Notes: generated from the sequence alone by a model not told the origin. DNA of 64,000 nucleotides from Streptomyces varsoviensis (GCF_000718635.1 NZ_JOBF01000003.1:930001-994000); one strand, 5' to 3'; shown: positions 50,920 to 63,758, numbered from the stretch's first letter. Made by a program: numbers and translations.

Positions 50920-52458
50920 TCACCGCCGCACGTACAGCGCCACCGACCCGCCGCGCACCCGCACCACCGACTTCCGGGTGAAGAGGCTGTCGAGCACGGC
51001 GGTACGGGCCCGTTCGCGGCCGGCGCCGGGGCCGGAGACGACCCATACGCGGTCGAGCCCGGCGAGGCGGGCGCGGAGTCCGGGCGCGGCGGCGTCGGTG
51101 CCGTAGAGGGTCCCGGTGGCCGCGCCGGAGCGCAGCAGCGTGGCGTCACGGACGCCGGCGAAGTCCCGCGGGTAGGCGAGGGCGACCCGGCGCTCGTACG
51201 ACGGGAGGAACAGGGCGGTGTCGCCGGGTCTCGCGAGGCGCGCGAAGGCCGAGGCGACGGCCTTGAGGTCGTCCGCGCGGCTCGTGGGCAGCCGTTCGCG
51301 CTGCTGGATCGGCAGTTGCCAGCACAGGGCGGCGGCGATGGCGGCGACGCCGGCCGCCGCCGCACCGCGCCGCCACGGCAGCCGGCCGGCGAGGCGGTCC
51401 GCGCCGGCCGCGGCGAGCAGCGGCGCCCCGGCGAGGGAGTAGAGGAGGTAGCGGTCGACGAAGACCGGCTGCCACTGGGCCGCGGCGAAGAGCAGGGCGG
51501 GCGGTACGAGCGCCAGGGGCCAGGCCACCGCGGCCAGATCGAGCCGGCCGGGGCGGGGCCGCGGGCGGGCCACGGCGACGGCGGCGAGCAGCAGGTTGAC
51601 GGCGAGGACGAGGGAGCTGGGGCCCGCGAACGCGCGCAGCAGCGCCTCCGCGTCGGCGAGCCGGGGCGTCCCTATCCAGGCGACCTGGCCGCTCTGCCGC
51701 CCGGAGAGCAGGGCCAGCGGCACGAGCGCCGCCACCGCGGCGGCGGCCGCGCTCCCCCAGCCGCGCCAGGTCCGTACGGGCACGCGGCACAGCAGCAGCG
51801 TCGTGGCGTGCGCGGCGAGGAGCAGCACCGCGAACTCGTGCAGCAGGAACGTCACCGCGCACGCGGCGCCGTAGGCGCCCCACCGGCCGGCGGCAGCCCC
51901 CGCGCCGGCCGCGCGGATCAGCAGCCAGGTCGCGAACGCCGCTCCGGCCGCGACGAGCGCGTACGAGCGGCCCTCCTGCGCGTAGTGGCCGGCGAACGGC
52001 GTGCAGGCGTAGAGCAACCCGGCCCACAGGCCGACGCGGGGGCGGGCGAGGCGGCAGCCGATGGCGGCGACGAGCCCGGCGGTGCACGCGGCGGCGAGCA
52101 CGGAGGGCAGCCGCAGCGCGATCTCGTCGGGGAGGCCGGCGAGGCCGGCGGGACCGCCGAGGAGCCAGTGCATCAGCAGGTAGTAGAGGCCGTGCACGGC
52201 GTCGACGTGGCCGAGTGCGTGCCACAGCTCGGGCAGCGAGCGCCGGGCCAGTTGGAAGGTGGCGCCCTCGTCGCGCCACATCCCGCCGCGGTCCAGGCCC
52301 CACAGCCCGAGGCCGAGCATGACGGCGGCGGGCAGCAGGACGGCGGCGGCGGTGATCGCGCGCCGGGGCGGCTCGGCGGGGCCGAGGGGGTCGTGGTCGG
52401 TGCGGAGGGGCCGTACGCGCCCGGCGGCCGTCGCCGCCGGTGCGGTGAATCCGTACAT
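50920..52458 (-). CDS. Polytopic GT-C glycosyltransferase (GT39/PMT-like)
   Basis: This is a 512-residue membrane protein with about ten hydrophobic helices. The first external loop has WRDEGATFQLARRS, the acidic motif typical of GT-C enzymes that use lipid-linked sugars, and the region YYLLMHWLLGG. Another family phrase is YAQEGRSYALVA. The last 110 residues form a soluble extracellular domain (SRADDLKAVASAFARLARPG and on). The substrate is unknown; relatives mannosylate proteins or lipids. The ATG at 52458 (MYGFTAPA) is preferred. The gene is convergent with map. Confidence 0.88.
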   Translation of the reverse strand: MYGFTAPAATAAGRVRPLRTDHDPLGPAEPPRRAITAAAVLLPAAVMLGLGLWGLDRGGMWRDEGATFQLARRSLPELWHALGHVDAVHGLYYLLMHWLLGGPAGLAGLPDEIALRLPSVLAAACTAGLVAAIGCRLARPRVGLWAGLLYACTPFAGHYAQEGRSYALVAAGAAFATWLLIRAAGAGAAAGRWGAYGAACAVTFLLHEFAVLLLAAHATTLLLCRVPVRTWRGWGSAAAAAVAALVPLALLSGRQSGQVAWIGTPRLADAEALLRAFAGPSSLVLAVNLLLAAVAVARPRPRPGRLDLAAVAWPLALVPPALLFAAAQWQPVFVDRYLLYSLAGAPLLAAAGADRLAGRLPWRRGAAAAGVAAIAAALCWQLPIQQRERLPTSRADDLKAVASAFARLARPGDTALFLPSYERRVALAYPRDFAGVRDATLLRSGAATGTLYGTDAAAPGLRARLAGLDRVWVVSGPGAGRERARTAVLDSLFTRKSVVRVRGGSVALYVRR

Positions 52459-52506
52459 GGAACGATTCTGCGGGCCTAATCGCATTATCTGCCCATGTGA
52501 CAGGCA

Positions 52507-52536
52507 CGGGCCGCCCGGTGGAAACCGGGCGGCCCG
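52507..52536 (-). terminator. Strong hairpin between the glutamate dehydrogenase and GT-C genes
   Basis: CGGGCCGCCCGGT pairs perfectly with ACCGGGCGGCCCG around GGAA (13-bp stem). It probably ends transcription of the glutamate dehydrogenase gene, which stops 230 bp upstream. Confidence 0.8.
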
Positions 52537-52555
52537 AAGTCCTCACGCGGCGGCC

Positions 52556-52766
52556 ACCACGAGGACACCTCGCGTTGACCGCGCGTACGCGCTACGCGCC
52601 GGCCGTGCGTACGCGGCACGCACCAGTCGTACGCACGCCGCACACGTCAGCCGTGCAGACGCGGCGCGCCGACGGCCGTACGCGAACGGCGCCGTCGGCC
52701 GTACGTACGCGCCACCAGCGAGCCGCGCGTACGCGCCACCAGCCGGCCGCGCGTACGCGCCCCGCG
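52556..52766. repeat. Degenerate tandem array after the glutamate dehydrogenase stop codon
   Basis: On the minus strand, units beginning GCGTACG follow the TAG; the two nearest the gene are 24 bp and share GCGTACGCGCGGC and GCTGGTGGC. Later units drift (21-27 bp). The gene's own last codons (CTGCGTACGCACAGC) resemble the unit. Confidence 0.75.
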
Positions 52767-55700
52767 CTAGCTGTGCGTACGCAGCATCGTGCGCATCGTC
52801 CGCATCGCGACCGACAGGTTCGCCAGGTCGAAGGCGTCCGAGCCCTGGATCTCGTCCAGCGTCGTCCGCGCCCGCGTCAGGATCGCCGCGTTCTTCTCCT
52901 CCCACGCCTTGAAGCGCTGCTCGGGCGTCGAGGAGCCGTTGCCCGCCGCCAGCACATCGGCGGTGAGCGCCGCGTGCGCCGCGTACAGGTCCTCGCGGAT
53001 GGAGGCGCGGGCCATCGACTGCCACCGGTCGGCGCGCGGCAGCTCGATGATCCGGTCCATCAGCTTGGTGATCGACAGGCGGTCGCCGACGTCGTAGTAG
53101 ACCTCCGCGACGGACAGCGCCTCCTTGCCCGTACGGTCCGCGATGGCGACGATGTCCAGCGCCGGGAAGACCGACGAGAACCCCGCGACCCGCTCCGACA
53201 GCTCCTCCGGCACCCCGGCCTCGACGAGTTCGTCGCGGATGGACTGCCACCAGACCTGGTCGGCGCCGCGCAGCAGCTTGGGCAGCTCGGCCCAGACGCC
53301 CCGCACCCGGTCCTTGAAGAACTCGATGGTCTCGGCGAGCTGCACCGGCTGCGGCCGGTTGTTCAGCAGCCAGCGGGTGCCGCGCTCGACGAGCCGGCGC
53401 GAGTGCAGCCGGATGCGGGTCTGGACGTCGGCGGGCACCTCGCTGTCGAGGGCCTCCACGGCGTCCCAGACGGAGCCGAGCCCGAAGATCTCGCGGGCCG
53501 CGGTCTGCGCCCGCACGATCTCCTCCAGCGACGCCCCGGTCTCCTCCCGCAGCCGGTGCAGGAAGGTCGAGCCGCCGCTGTTGACGGTGTCGTTAACCAG
53601 CACCGTCGTGATGATCTCGCGGCGCAGCGCGTGCTTGTCGATCCGCTCCCCGAACCGGTCCCGCAGCTCCTGCGGGAAGTAGGCGTGCAGCAGCCACTGC
53701 AGGTACTCGTCGTCGGGCAGCGTGGTGGTCAGCAGCTCACGGGAGGCCGTGATCTTGATGTAGGCGAGCAGGACCGCCAGTTCCGGCTGGGTCATGCCGC
53801 GGCCGGAGCTGACCCGCTCGCGGATCTGCCGGTCGGTGGGCAGGAACTCCAGCGCGCGGTCCAGGTGCCCGTCGCGCACCAGCCGGCGGATGATCCGCTG
53901 GTGGGCGTGGAGCAGGCTGGGCGCCTGGGCGACCGCGTTGGACAGGGCCACGTTCTGCGCGTAGTTGTTGCGCAGCACCAGGGCGCCGACCTCGTCGGTC
54001 ATCTGCGCGAGGGTCTTGTTGCGCTGCTTGACGGTGAGGTCGCCCTCGGCGACGGCCGTGTTGAGCAGGACCTTGATGTTCACCTCGTGGTCCGAGGTGT
54101 CCACGCCGGCGCTGTTGTCGATCGCGTCAGTGTTGATCTTGCCGCCGGTGGAGGCCGGGCCGCCGCTCAGCGCGAACTCGATGCGGCCGAGCTGGGTGAG
54201 GCCCAGGTTGCCGCCCTCGCCGACGACATGCACCCGCAGGTCCGCGCCGTCCACCCGGATCGCGTCGTTGGCCTTGTCGCCGACGTCCGCGTGCGACTCG
54301 GTGGACGCCTTGACGTACGTACCGATGCCGCCGTTCCAGAGCAGGTCGACCTGCGCCTTGAGGATCGCCTTCATCAGCTCGGCGGGGGTCATCTTGGTGA
54401 CGCCCGCCGCGATGCCGAGGGCCTCCCGCACCTGCGCGTTGACCGGAATGGACTTCGCCGAGCGGGGGTGGATGCCGCCGCCCTTGGAGAGCAGCTCGGT
54501 GTTGTAGTCGGCCCAGGACGAGCGCGGCAGCTCGAAGAGGCGGCGGCGCTCGGCGTACGAGGTGGCCGCGTCGGGGGTCGGGTCGAGGAAGATGTGCCGG
54601 TGGTCGAAGGCGGCCACCAGGCGGATGTGCTCGGAGAGCAGCATGCCGTTGCCGAACACGTCGCCGGACATGTCGCCGACGCCGACGACCGTGAAGTCCT
54701 CGCGCTGCGTGTCGTGGCCCAGCTCCCGGAAGTGCCGCTTGACGGACTCCCAGGCGCCGCGGGCGGTGATGCCCATGCCCTTGTGGTCGTAGCCCGCCGA
54801 GCCGCCGGAGGCGAAGGCGTCGCCGAGCCAGAACCCGTACGACTCGGCGACCTCGTTGGCGATGTCGGAGAAGGTCGCGGTGCCCTTGTCGGCGGCGACG
54901 ACGAGGTAGGTGTCGTCCTCGTCGTGCCGGACGACACCCTTGGGGTGCACGACCTCGCCGCCGACCAGGTTGTCGGTGATGTCGAGCAGGCCGGAGATGA
55001 ACGTCTTGTAGCAGGCGACGCCCTCGGCCAGCCACGCGTCGCGGTCCACGGACGGGTCGGGCAGCCGCTTGCCGACGAAGCCGCCCTTCGCGCCGACCGG
55101 CACGATGACGGTGTTCTTCACCATCTGCGCCTTGACCAGGCCGAGCACCTCGGTACGGAAGTCCTCGCGCCGGTCCGACCAGCGCAGCCCGCCGCGCGCG
55201 ACCTTGCCGAACCGCAGGTGCACGCCCTCGACGCGGGGCGAGTACACCCAGATCTCGTACGCGGGCCGGGGCGCGGGGAGGTCCGGGATGGCCTGCGGGT
55301 CGAGCTTGATGGACAGGTAGCCGTGCGGCCGGCCGTCCTCGCCGAGCTGGAAGTGGTTGGTGCGCAGGGTGGCCTTGATGACGGTGAGGAACGAGCGCAG
55401 GATGCGGTCCTCGTCCAGCGACACGACCTGGTCGAGCGCCCCGTCCAGCTCCTCCAGCAGCCCGTCGATCAGCTCGTGCCCGGCGCGCTGCCGCTCGGGG
55501 GCCATCCGGGCCTCGAAGAGGTTCATCAGCAGCCGCGTGGTGTGCACGTTGGTGCTGAGGGTGTCCTCCATGTACGCCTGGGAGAACGTGGAGCCGGCCT
55601 GCCGCAGGTACTTCGCGTACGCGCGCAGCACCATCGCCTGCCGCCAGTCGAGGCCGGCCCGCAGCACCAGGTTGTTGAAGTTGTCGTTCTCCGCCCGGCC

Positions 55701-57758
55701 GGTCCACACCGCCGCGAAGGCGTCCTGGAACCGCTCGCGCGCGTCGTCGCCCGCGATGTGCTCGGGCATCCGCAGCCCGAAGTCGTAGATCCACGCGGTC
55801 GACCGGTCCGAGCAGCGCAGCTCGTACGGGCGCTCGTCGACGACCTCGACGCCGAGCCGCTGGAGCACGGGCAGCACCGCGGAGAGCGAGACCGGCTCGC
55901 CCGTGCGGTAGATCTTGAAGCGGCGCTCGCCGGCGGTCGCGCCCACCGGCTCGTACAGGCTGAGCGCGAAGTCGTGGTCGCCGCCGGCCGTGGTCAGCTT
56001 CTCCAGGTGCTGGAGGTCGGAGACCGCGGCGCGCGGCGAGTGGTCGGCCTTGTAGCCCTCGGGGAACGCCTGGCCGTAGCGGCGCAGCAGCTCCGCGGCG
56101 CGCTCCTCGCCGACCTCCGCGGTCAGCGCCTCGGCGAAGCCGTCGGCCCACGACCGGGCGGCCTCCACCAGCCGCGCCTCGATGCGGTCGACATCGGCGT
56201 CCGTCAGCTCCTGGAGGGCGGCGCCCGACTCGACGCGGACGACGAAGTGCAGCCGGGAGAGGACCGACTCGGTGTTCCACGCGGTGTAGTCGACGCTGAT
56301 GCCGCCGAGCTCTTCCTTGAGGATGTCGATCAGCCGCAGCCGCACCGCCGTGGTGTAGCGGTCGCGGGGCAGGTAGACGAGGGCGGAGTAGTAGCGCCCG
56401 TACTCGTCCTGGCGCAGGAACAGCCGCAGCCGGCGGCGCTCCTGGAGGTAGAGGACGGAGGTCGCGATGGAGCGCAGCTCGTCGGCGGGGGTCTGGAACA
56501 GCTCGTCGCGCGGGTAGGTCTCCAGGATCTGGAGCAGGTCGCGGCCGTCGTGGCTGTCCGGCGTGAAGCCCGCGTCGGCGAGGACCTGCGCGACCTTGCG
56601 GCGCACGACGGGGACGCGGCGTACGGACTCGGTGTACGCGGCCGAGGAGAACAGGCCCAGGAAGCGGCGCTCGCCGATGACGTTGCCCTCGGTGTCGAAC
56701 TTCTTCACCCCGATGTAGTCGAGGTAGGAGGGGCGGTGCACGGTGGCGCGGCTGTTGGCCTTGGTCAGGACGAGCAGCTTGTGCTCGCGGGCCTTGGCGC
56801 GGGCGTCGGCGGGCAGCCGGCTGAAGGACGGCGACGCCGGGCGGCCGAGGTGGGAGTGGGGGCCGGCGTGGTGGCCCTCGTTCTGGTGCGAGGGGTCGGC
56901 GCGCAGGATGCCGAGGCCGGTGCCGGGCACGGCGGTGAGCGCGTCCTCCTCGTCACCGTCGGTCTTGGCCGTCACCAGCTCGTACTCGCGGTAGCCGAGG
57001 AAGGTGAAGTGGTCGGCGGCGAGCCAGCGCAGCAGCTCCTGGGCCTCGGTGACGTCCTGCTGGTCGACGTCGTCGGTCGGCTCGGCGGGCAGCCCGTCGG
57101 CCAGCCGCTCCGCGGCCTCCCGCATCTTCTGCCAGTCCTCGACGGTCTCGCGGACATCCGACAGGACGCGCAGCAGGTCGGAGGTGATCTGCTTGAGGTC
57201 GCCGCGGTCGGTCTCGCGGTCGATCTCGACGTGGATCCAGGACTCGGTCAGCGCGTCGTGCGGCAGCTTCGCTTGGGGGGAGGCGCCGTGGTTCTCGCAG
57301 TTGTTGCCGATGATCTCCAGCAGCTTGCCGGTGACATCGCGGCGGACGATCACCTGCGGGTGGATCACGATATGGATGCCGCGGCCCTGACGGGAGAGCT
57401 CATTGGTGACGGAGTCGACCAGGAACGGCATGTCGTCCGTGACGACCTCGACGACGGAGTGGCTGCACGTCCAGCCGTTCTCCTCGACCGTCGGGGTGTG
57501 CACCCGGACGTTGGCCGTGCCCTGCGGCCTGGTTTCAGCCAGCCGGTAGTGGGAAAGCGCGGCACCGAAGACATCGACCGGGTCGCGGCCGCTGAGGTCC
57601 TCGGGAGCGGTGTGCAGGTAGTAGCGCTGGAGATACGCGGTAAGGGTATCCGGGTCGAGCCCCTGGACCGGATGTGGACTCCCGGAGGGGGTGGTCTCGG
57701 CGACCCGGGCGGCCCGTGTGAGCAGCTCGGCCTTGGCTTCATCCAGCTTGGTCTGCAT
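52767..57758 (-). CDS. gdhB: NAD-dependent glutamate dehydrogenase, large 180-kDa type
   Basis: This 1663-residue enzyme of the L_180 class converts glutamate to 2-oxoglutarate and ammonia and was first described in Streptomyces clavuligerus. N-terminal regulatory ACT-like domains (about residues 30-700; e.g. DDMPFLVDSVTNELSRQGRG) precede the catalytic core, with KVARGGLRWSDRREDFRTEV (substrate Lys/Arg), VPVGAKGGFVGK and GDMSGDVFGNGML. A NAD fold and the C-terminal helical part (to LSVAMRTMRTMLRTHS) complete it. The ATG at 57758 (MQTKLDEAK) follows AGAGGAC. It is probably monocistronic and divergent from the DJ-1-like gene. Confidence 0.96.
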   Translation of the reverse strand: MQTKLDEAKAELLTRAARVAETTPSGSPHPVQGLDPDTLTAYLQRYYLHTAPEDLSGRDPVDVFGAALSHYRLAETRPQGTANVRVHTPTVEENGWTCSHSVVEVVTDDMPFLVDSVTNELSRQGRGIHIVIHPQVIVRRDVTGKLLEIIGNNCENHGASPQAKLPHDALTESWIHVEIDRETDRGDLKQITSDLLRVLSDVRETVEDWQKMREAAERLADGLPAEPTDDVDQQDVTEAQELLRWLAADHFTFLGYREYELVTAKTDGDEEDALTAVPGTGLGILRADPSHQNEGHHAGPHSHLGRPASPSFSRLPADARAKAREHKLLVLTKANSRATVHRPSYLDYIGVKKFDTEGNVIGERRFLGLFSSAAYTESVRRVPVVRRKVAQVLADAGFTPDSHDGRDLLQILETYPRDELFQTPADELRSIATSVLYLQERRRLRLFLRQDEYGRYYSALVYLPRDRYTTAVRLRLIDILKEELGGISVDYTAWNTESVLSRLHFVVRVESGAALQELTDADVDRIEARLVEAARSWADGFAEALTAEVGEERAAELLRRYGQAFPEGYKADHSPRAAVSDLQHLEKLTTAGGDHDFALSLYEPVGATAGERRFKIYRTGEPVSLSAVLPVLQRLGVEVVDERPYELRCSDRSTAWIYDFGLRMPEHIAGDDARERFQDAFAAVWTGRAENDNFNNLVLRAGLDWRQAMVLRAYAKYLRQAGSTFSQAYMEDTLSTNVHTTRLLMNLFEARMAPERQRAGHELIDGLLEELDGALDQVVSLDEDRILRSFLTVIKATLRTNHFQLGEDGRPHGYLSIKLDPQAIPDLPAPRPAYEIWVYSPRVEGVHLRFGKVARGGLRWSDRREDFRTEVLGLVKAQMVKNTVIVPVGAKGGFVGKRLPDPSVDRDAWLAEGVACYKTFISGLLDITDNLVGGEVVHPKGVVRHDEDDTYLVVAADKGTATFSDIANEVAESYGFWLGDAFASGGSAGYDHKGMGITARGAWESVKRHFRELGHDTQREDFTVVGVGDMSGDVFGNGMLLSEHIRLVAAFDHRHIFLDPTPDAATSYAERRRLFELPRSSWADYNTELLSKGGGIHPRSAKSIPVNAQVREALGIAAGVTKMTPAELMKAILKAQVDLLWNGGIGTYVKASTESHADVGDKANDAIRVDGADLRVHVVGEGGNLGLTQLGRIEFALSGGPASTGGKINTDAIDNSAGVDTSDHEVNIKVLLNTAVAEGDLTVKQRNKTLAQMTDEVGALVLRNNYAQNVALSNAVAQAPSLLHAHQRIIRRLVRDGHLDRALEFLPTDRQIRERVSSGRGMTQPELAVLLAYIKITASRELLTTTLPDDEYLQWLLHAYFPQELRDRFGERIDKHALRREIITTVLVNDTVNSGGSTFLHRLREETGASLEEIVRAQTAAREIFGLGSVWDAVEALDSEVPADVQTRIRLHSRRLVERGTRWLLNNRPQPVQLAETIEFFKDRVRGVWAELPKLLRGADQVWWQSIRDELVEAGVPEELSERVAGFSSVFPALDIVAIADRTGKEALSVAEVYYDVGDRLSITKLMDRIIELPRADRWQSMARASIREDLYAAHAALTADVLAAGNGSSTPEQRFKAWEEKNAAILTRARTTLDEIQGSDAFDLANLSVAMRTMRTMLRTHS

Positions 57759-58187
57759 GTCCTCTGGCTCCTGTCGCGCGCCGTTGCGTGACATCGATGG
57801 CGGTGGCATCACGCCGCGGCACGGGGTGTCCGGTCGTAATCGACGTTATGCCGGAATGAGAGAAGACCGGACCGTTCTCCGCCAATTTCGGGGAACGCAC
57901 CCGGTCGAAGGGATCAGCGGCTGCCCGGGCACGGTGGTGCTCCGGGCGCAGGGCGGAGGCCTCGTCGCCCCCGCGAGATATCGCGCTGATCACCCAGTAA
58001 GGCTATCGCTCCTGACGGGGGGCACGTCACGGGCCGTTTGTGTACAAAACCGAGGGGCCGACTTCGACGTTCTGGACAGCGACGCAGGCCACATCCACAC
58101 TCTTGACAAGGCCCCCGAACAACTGCAATGGAGCCGGCACGACCCAACAGCTCCGACACCAGCTCCGACACCACGGAGGCGGACGCC
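57759..58187. other. Divergent intergenic region between glutamate dehydrogenase and DJ-1-like genes
   Basis: This stretch of 429 bases is moderately A/T-rich by local standards. It contains TTGACA at about 58102 and a duplicated AGCTCCGACACC at about 58148-58171, just before the DJ-1-like gene. No RNA gene or reliable promoter spacing was found. Confidence 0.5.
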
Positions 58188-58754
58188 ATGACGGCGAAGA
58201 TCCTGCTCGTGACCGGGGACGCGGCCGAGTCCCTGGAGGTGCTCTACCCGTACCAGCGGCTGCGCGAGGAGGGGTACGAGGTCCACATCGCCGCCCCGAC
58301 CCGCAAGAAGCTGCGGTTCGTCGTGCACGACTTCGAGGACGGCTTCGACACCTACACCGAGAAGCCGGGCTACACCTGGCCCGCCGACCTCGCCTTCACC
58401 GAGGTGGACCCCGGCGCGTACGCGGCCCTGGTCGTACCGGGCGGACGCGCCCCGGAGTACCTGCGCAACGACGCCGAACTCCGCAAGATCCTCAAGGCCT
58501 TCTTCGACGCCGACAAGCCCGTGGCCCAGATCTGCCACGGCCCGCTGATCACCGCCGCCGTCGGCGGCCTCGGCGGCCGCCGCGTCACGTCGTACCCCGC
58601 CCTCGAACTCGACATGCAGGCCGCCGGCGCCGAGTTCCAGGACGCGGAGGTCGTCGTCGACGGCACCATGGTCTCCTCCCGAGCCTGGCCCGACCACTCC
58701 GCCTGGATGCGCGAATTCCTGACGGTCCTACGAACGAAGGCCCCGGCGACGTAG
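58188..58754 (+). CDS. DJ-1/PfpI family protein
   Basis: This 188-residue protein has the class I glutamine amidotransferase-like fold. The elbow nucleophile Cys is in VAQICHGPLITAA (about residue 114), followed by His, and there is a Glu-type residue in the N-terminal block (DAAESLEVLYPYQRLREEG). Members include proteases, glyoxalases/deglycases and chaperones. The ATG at 58188 (MTAKILLVTGD) has GGAGGCGG at good distance; an ATG 20 codons upstream adds a Ser/Thr-rich tail and is less likely. The gene is convergent with the HAD gene 29 bp away. Confidence 0.9.
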   Translation: MTAKILLVTGDAAESLEVLYPYQRLREEGYEVHIAAPTRKKLRFVVHDFEDGFDTYTEKPGYTWPADLAFTEVDPGAYAALVVPGGRAPEYLRNDAELRKILKAFFDADKPVAQICHGPLITAAVGGLGGRRVTSYPALELDMQAAGAEFQDAEVVVDGTMVSSRAWPDHSAWMREFLTVLRTKAPAT

Positions 58755-58783
58755 GCAGCGGCGTACGTCGATGAGGCTCGGGC

Positions 58784-59458
58784 TCAAGCCACCATCTCCC
58801 CCGCCAAGGCCACCGCCTCAGACAGGCTGTCCACCACCGGAACCCCGGCCTCCGCCAAGCTGGCCCGGCTGTGGCTGCCGCCGGTGTAGAGAACCGCCAG
58901 CGCCCCCGCCCCCCGAGCCGCCTCCGCGTCGTCGAGCGCGTCGCCGATCACCACCGTGCGTCCCGCCCGTATGCCCTCCAGCTCCCGCTCCAGCTCGGCG
59001 AGGTGACGCCCCATGTGCTCCCTCTTGCTGCCGCCGGACGGCCCCCGCCGCCCCTCGACCCGTACGAAGCGCGGCTCGATCCCGAAGCCCCGTACCAGCG
59101 GGACGAGGTCGTCGTGGCCGTGCATGGACAGGATCGACTGCGTGCCGCCCGCCCCCTGCCAGCTCGCCAGCAGCGACTCGGCCCCCTCGGCCAGCGCGCA
59201 GCGCGCCAGGTGGGCCCGGTAGTGCCGGTGGAAGACGACGTCCATGTGCTCCCACTCCGCCTCGGTGGGCCGGCGCCCCAGCAGCCGTTCGTAGAACCGC
59301 GGAATCGGCACGCGGTACAGCTCGCGGTAACGTTCCAGCGTGATCGGCTCCAGGCCGATCTCGGCGAAGGCGGCGTTCGTCGCCGACATCACCGCGTCGA
59401 TGTCGTGAAAAAGCGTGCCGTTCCAGTCCCAGACGATGTGTGCGGTGCGCGTTCTCAT
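58784..59458 (-). CDS. HAD family hydrolase (phosphoglycolate phosphatase-like)
   Basis: This is a 224-residue HAD phosphatase. Motif I is VWDWNGTLFHD (nucleophile Asp at about residue 10, with Trp-Asn replacing the common Leu/Met-Asp spacing), motif II is ILSMHGHDD (Ser), the Lys is in GGSKREHM and the acidic motif is VVIGDALDDAEAA. An alpha-helical cap lies between motifs I and II. It hydrolyses an unknown phosphate ester. It follows the DUF6912 gene by 27 bp and is probably co-transcribed. Confidence 0.9.
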   Translation of the reverse strand: MRTRTAHIVWDWNGTLFHDIDAVMSATNAAFAEIGLEPITLERYRELYRVPIPRFYERLLGRRPTEAEWEHMDVVFHRHYRAHLARCALAEGAESLLASWQGAGGTQSILSMHGHDDLVPLVRGFGIEPRFVRVEGRRGPSGGSKREHMGRHLAELERELEGIRAGRTVVIGDALDDAEAARGAGALAVLYTGGSHSRASLAEAGVPVVDSLSEAVALAGEMVA

Positions 59459-59485
59459 GACCAGACGGTACCCAGCCGCAAACGG

Positions 59486-59992
59486 TCAGCCGACGATAGT
59501 CGGGATCTCCTGCGTCGCGAACCACAGCAGTTCGTGGTCCTCGGCGCCGTCCACCGTGAACTGCGCGTCGTCGTCGCCGTGGTCCGCGGCGCCCAGCGCG
59601 GCGGCCGCCGCCGTGACGTCCGCCTCCGCCTCGTCGGCGTCCATGTGCACCGCGGCGGCCTTGGACAGCGGCACCGCGGAGGCGAGCCGCACCTCGCCGA
59701 CCGCGGACTGGTCGAGCCCGCGGTCCGGGTCGGCCACCGCGTCCTTGTCCGGCACGTCGACCGCGACGACGACGCGCTTGCGGGGGGCCTCCGGGTCGGC
59801 GGCGATGCGGCGCAGGGACGCCTGCGCGGCGCGGCTCAGCGCCGCGTACTCCAGCTCCTCGATGTCGTCGGAGACGTACCACTCGCGCAGGGCGGGGGTG
59901 ACGGCGTAGGCGTGCAGCGGGGCCGGGCCGACCTCGCCCGCCTTGTGCGCCGCGGCGAGGCCGGGGAGGGTCAGAGGGACGTAGACGCGCAT
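59486..59992 (-). CDS. DUF6912 family protein
   Basis: This is a 168-residue soluble, acidic protein conserved in actinobacteria with unknown role. It starts MRVYVPLTLPGLAAAHKAG and contains HAYAVTPALREWYVSDDIEE and a VVVAVDVP strand. The last part is rich in Asp, Ala and Glu and ends with ELLWFATQEIPTIV. The ATG at 59992 is used; an alternative lies six codons upstream. It is immediately upstream of the HAD phosphatase gene. Confidence 0.82.
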   Translation of the reverse strand: MRVYVPLTLPGLAAAHKAGEVGPAPLHAYAVTPALREWYVSDDIEELEYAALSRAAQASLRRIAADPEAPRKRVVVAVDVPDKDAVADPDRGLDQSAVGEVRLASAVPLSKAAAVHMDADEAEADVTAAAAALGAADHGDDDAQFTVDGAEDHELLWFATQEIPTIVG

Positions 59993-60285
59993 GACCGCCG
60001 CTTTCCTCAAGGCTTACGAATACGGGGCCAGCATACGGGCGTGCGTCCCCCTTCGGGGTGCCGGGACGTACCCGGTGCGGACGCCCGTACGCCCCTGGTG
60101 AGCTGCCCGCTCGCGGCGGCGAAACGTCCCGCCCGCCGTCGGGTCGCCCCTGATAGGTGAATTCACCGGGGTACCGGGGCTGCCCCCGGCGCCCTTGCCG
60201 CCGCCGGAACGGCGCGGATAGAAGATCCCCGACAAAGCTACTGCCCGGTATCGAGCGCCGGGCCGGCCCGACGGGGGCGAAGAGC

Positions 60286-60807
60286 GTGCACAGGACGACG
60301 AGCAGCGGACCGGCGAACAGGACGACGGGCAGGACGACCGGCCGGCCGACGGCCGCCAGGACGCCCGGCGGCAGCGGCAGCGGCGGCAGGCCCCCCGGGC
60401 GCACCGCGCCGCCCCGCCGGAGCGACGCCCGCCGGCCCGGCGCGGACCTCGCGACCCGGCGGTACGAGCGCGAGCGGCTGCCCCGTTACTGGTTCGCCAA
60501 CCGGCTGCTGCTCACCCTGAGCGGCCAGCGGCCCGCGCACTGGATGCTCGGCCACACCCTGGGCCCCGCCTACGACCGTATCGTCGAGCTGGCCCCGCGG
60601 GCCCCGCTGCGGCCGGCGGCGCCGGGCGGCAGCGCCCCGGTCGTGCGGTACTGCGACGAGTTCCGCCCCCGGTCCGATGTGATCGAGGCGTTCGCCCGTA
60701 TCGCCTCCGGCGACCGGCTGCGGGCGCTGGCCTTCCGGCTGGAGCGCGGCGCGGACGAACGCTGGCGCTGTTCGGCGGTCGAGCTGGGCGAGCCGTCCCG
60801 CGTCTGA
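60286..60807 (+). CDS. Rv3235-like (DUF6459) protein
   Basis: This 173-residue protein is of an actinobacterial family regularly found next to secA. The first 70 residues are disordered, rich in Gly, Arg, Pro and Thr (TGRTTGRPTAARTPGGSGSG). The conserved part has WFANRLLLTLSGQRPAHWML and GHTLGPAYDRI, then VVRYCDEFRPRSDVIEAFAR, and ends in a beta-rich segment. The role is unknown. The GTG at 60286 (VHRTTSSG) is chosen for its family-like N-terminus; a GTG at 60157 would add 43 residues of intergenic-looking sequence. The gene is convergent with secA. Confidence 0.85.
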   Translation: MHRTTSSGPANRTTGRTTGRPTAARTPGGSGSGGRPPGRTAPPRRSDARRPGADLATRRYERERLPRYWFANRLLLTLSGQRPAHWMLGHTLGPAYDRIVELAPRAPLRPAAPGGSAPVVRYCDEFRPRSDVIEAFARIASGDRLRALAFRLERGADERWRCSAVELGEPSRV

Positions 60808-60896
60808 ACGCCCCTCCCCCGCCCCCCGCACGCACGAACGCGGGGCTGGACACGACCTCCGTGCCCCGCCCCGCGCCGTACGACCGCCGGTACCGG

Positions 60897-63758
<2,862 letters not shown>

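Noticed and set aside
52497..57791. A 1764-residue open frame on the plus strand
   Set aside because: It is the antisense shadow of the glutamate dehydrogenase gene, whose catalytic motifs are on the minus strand.
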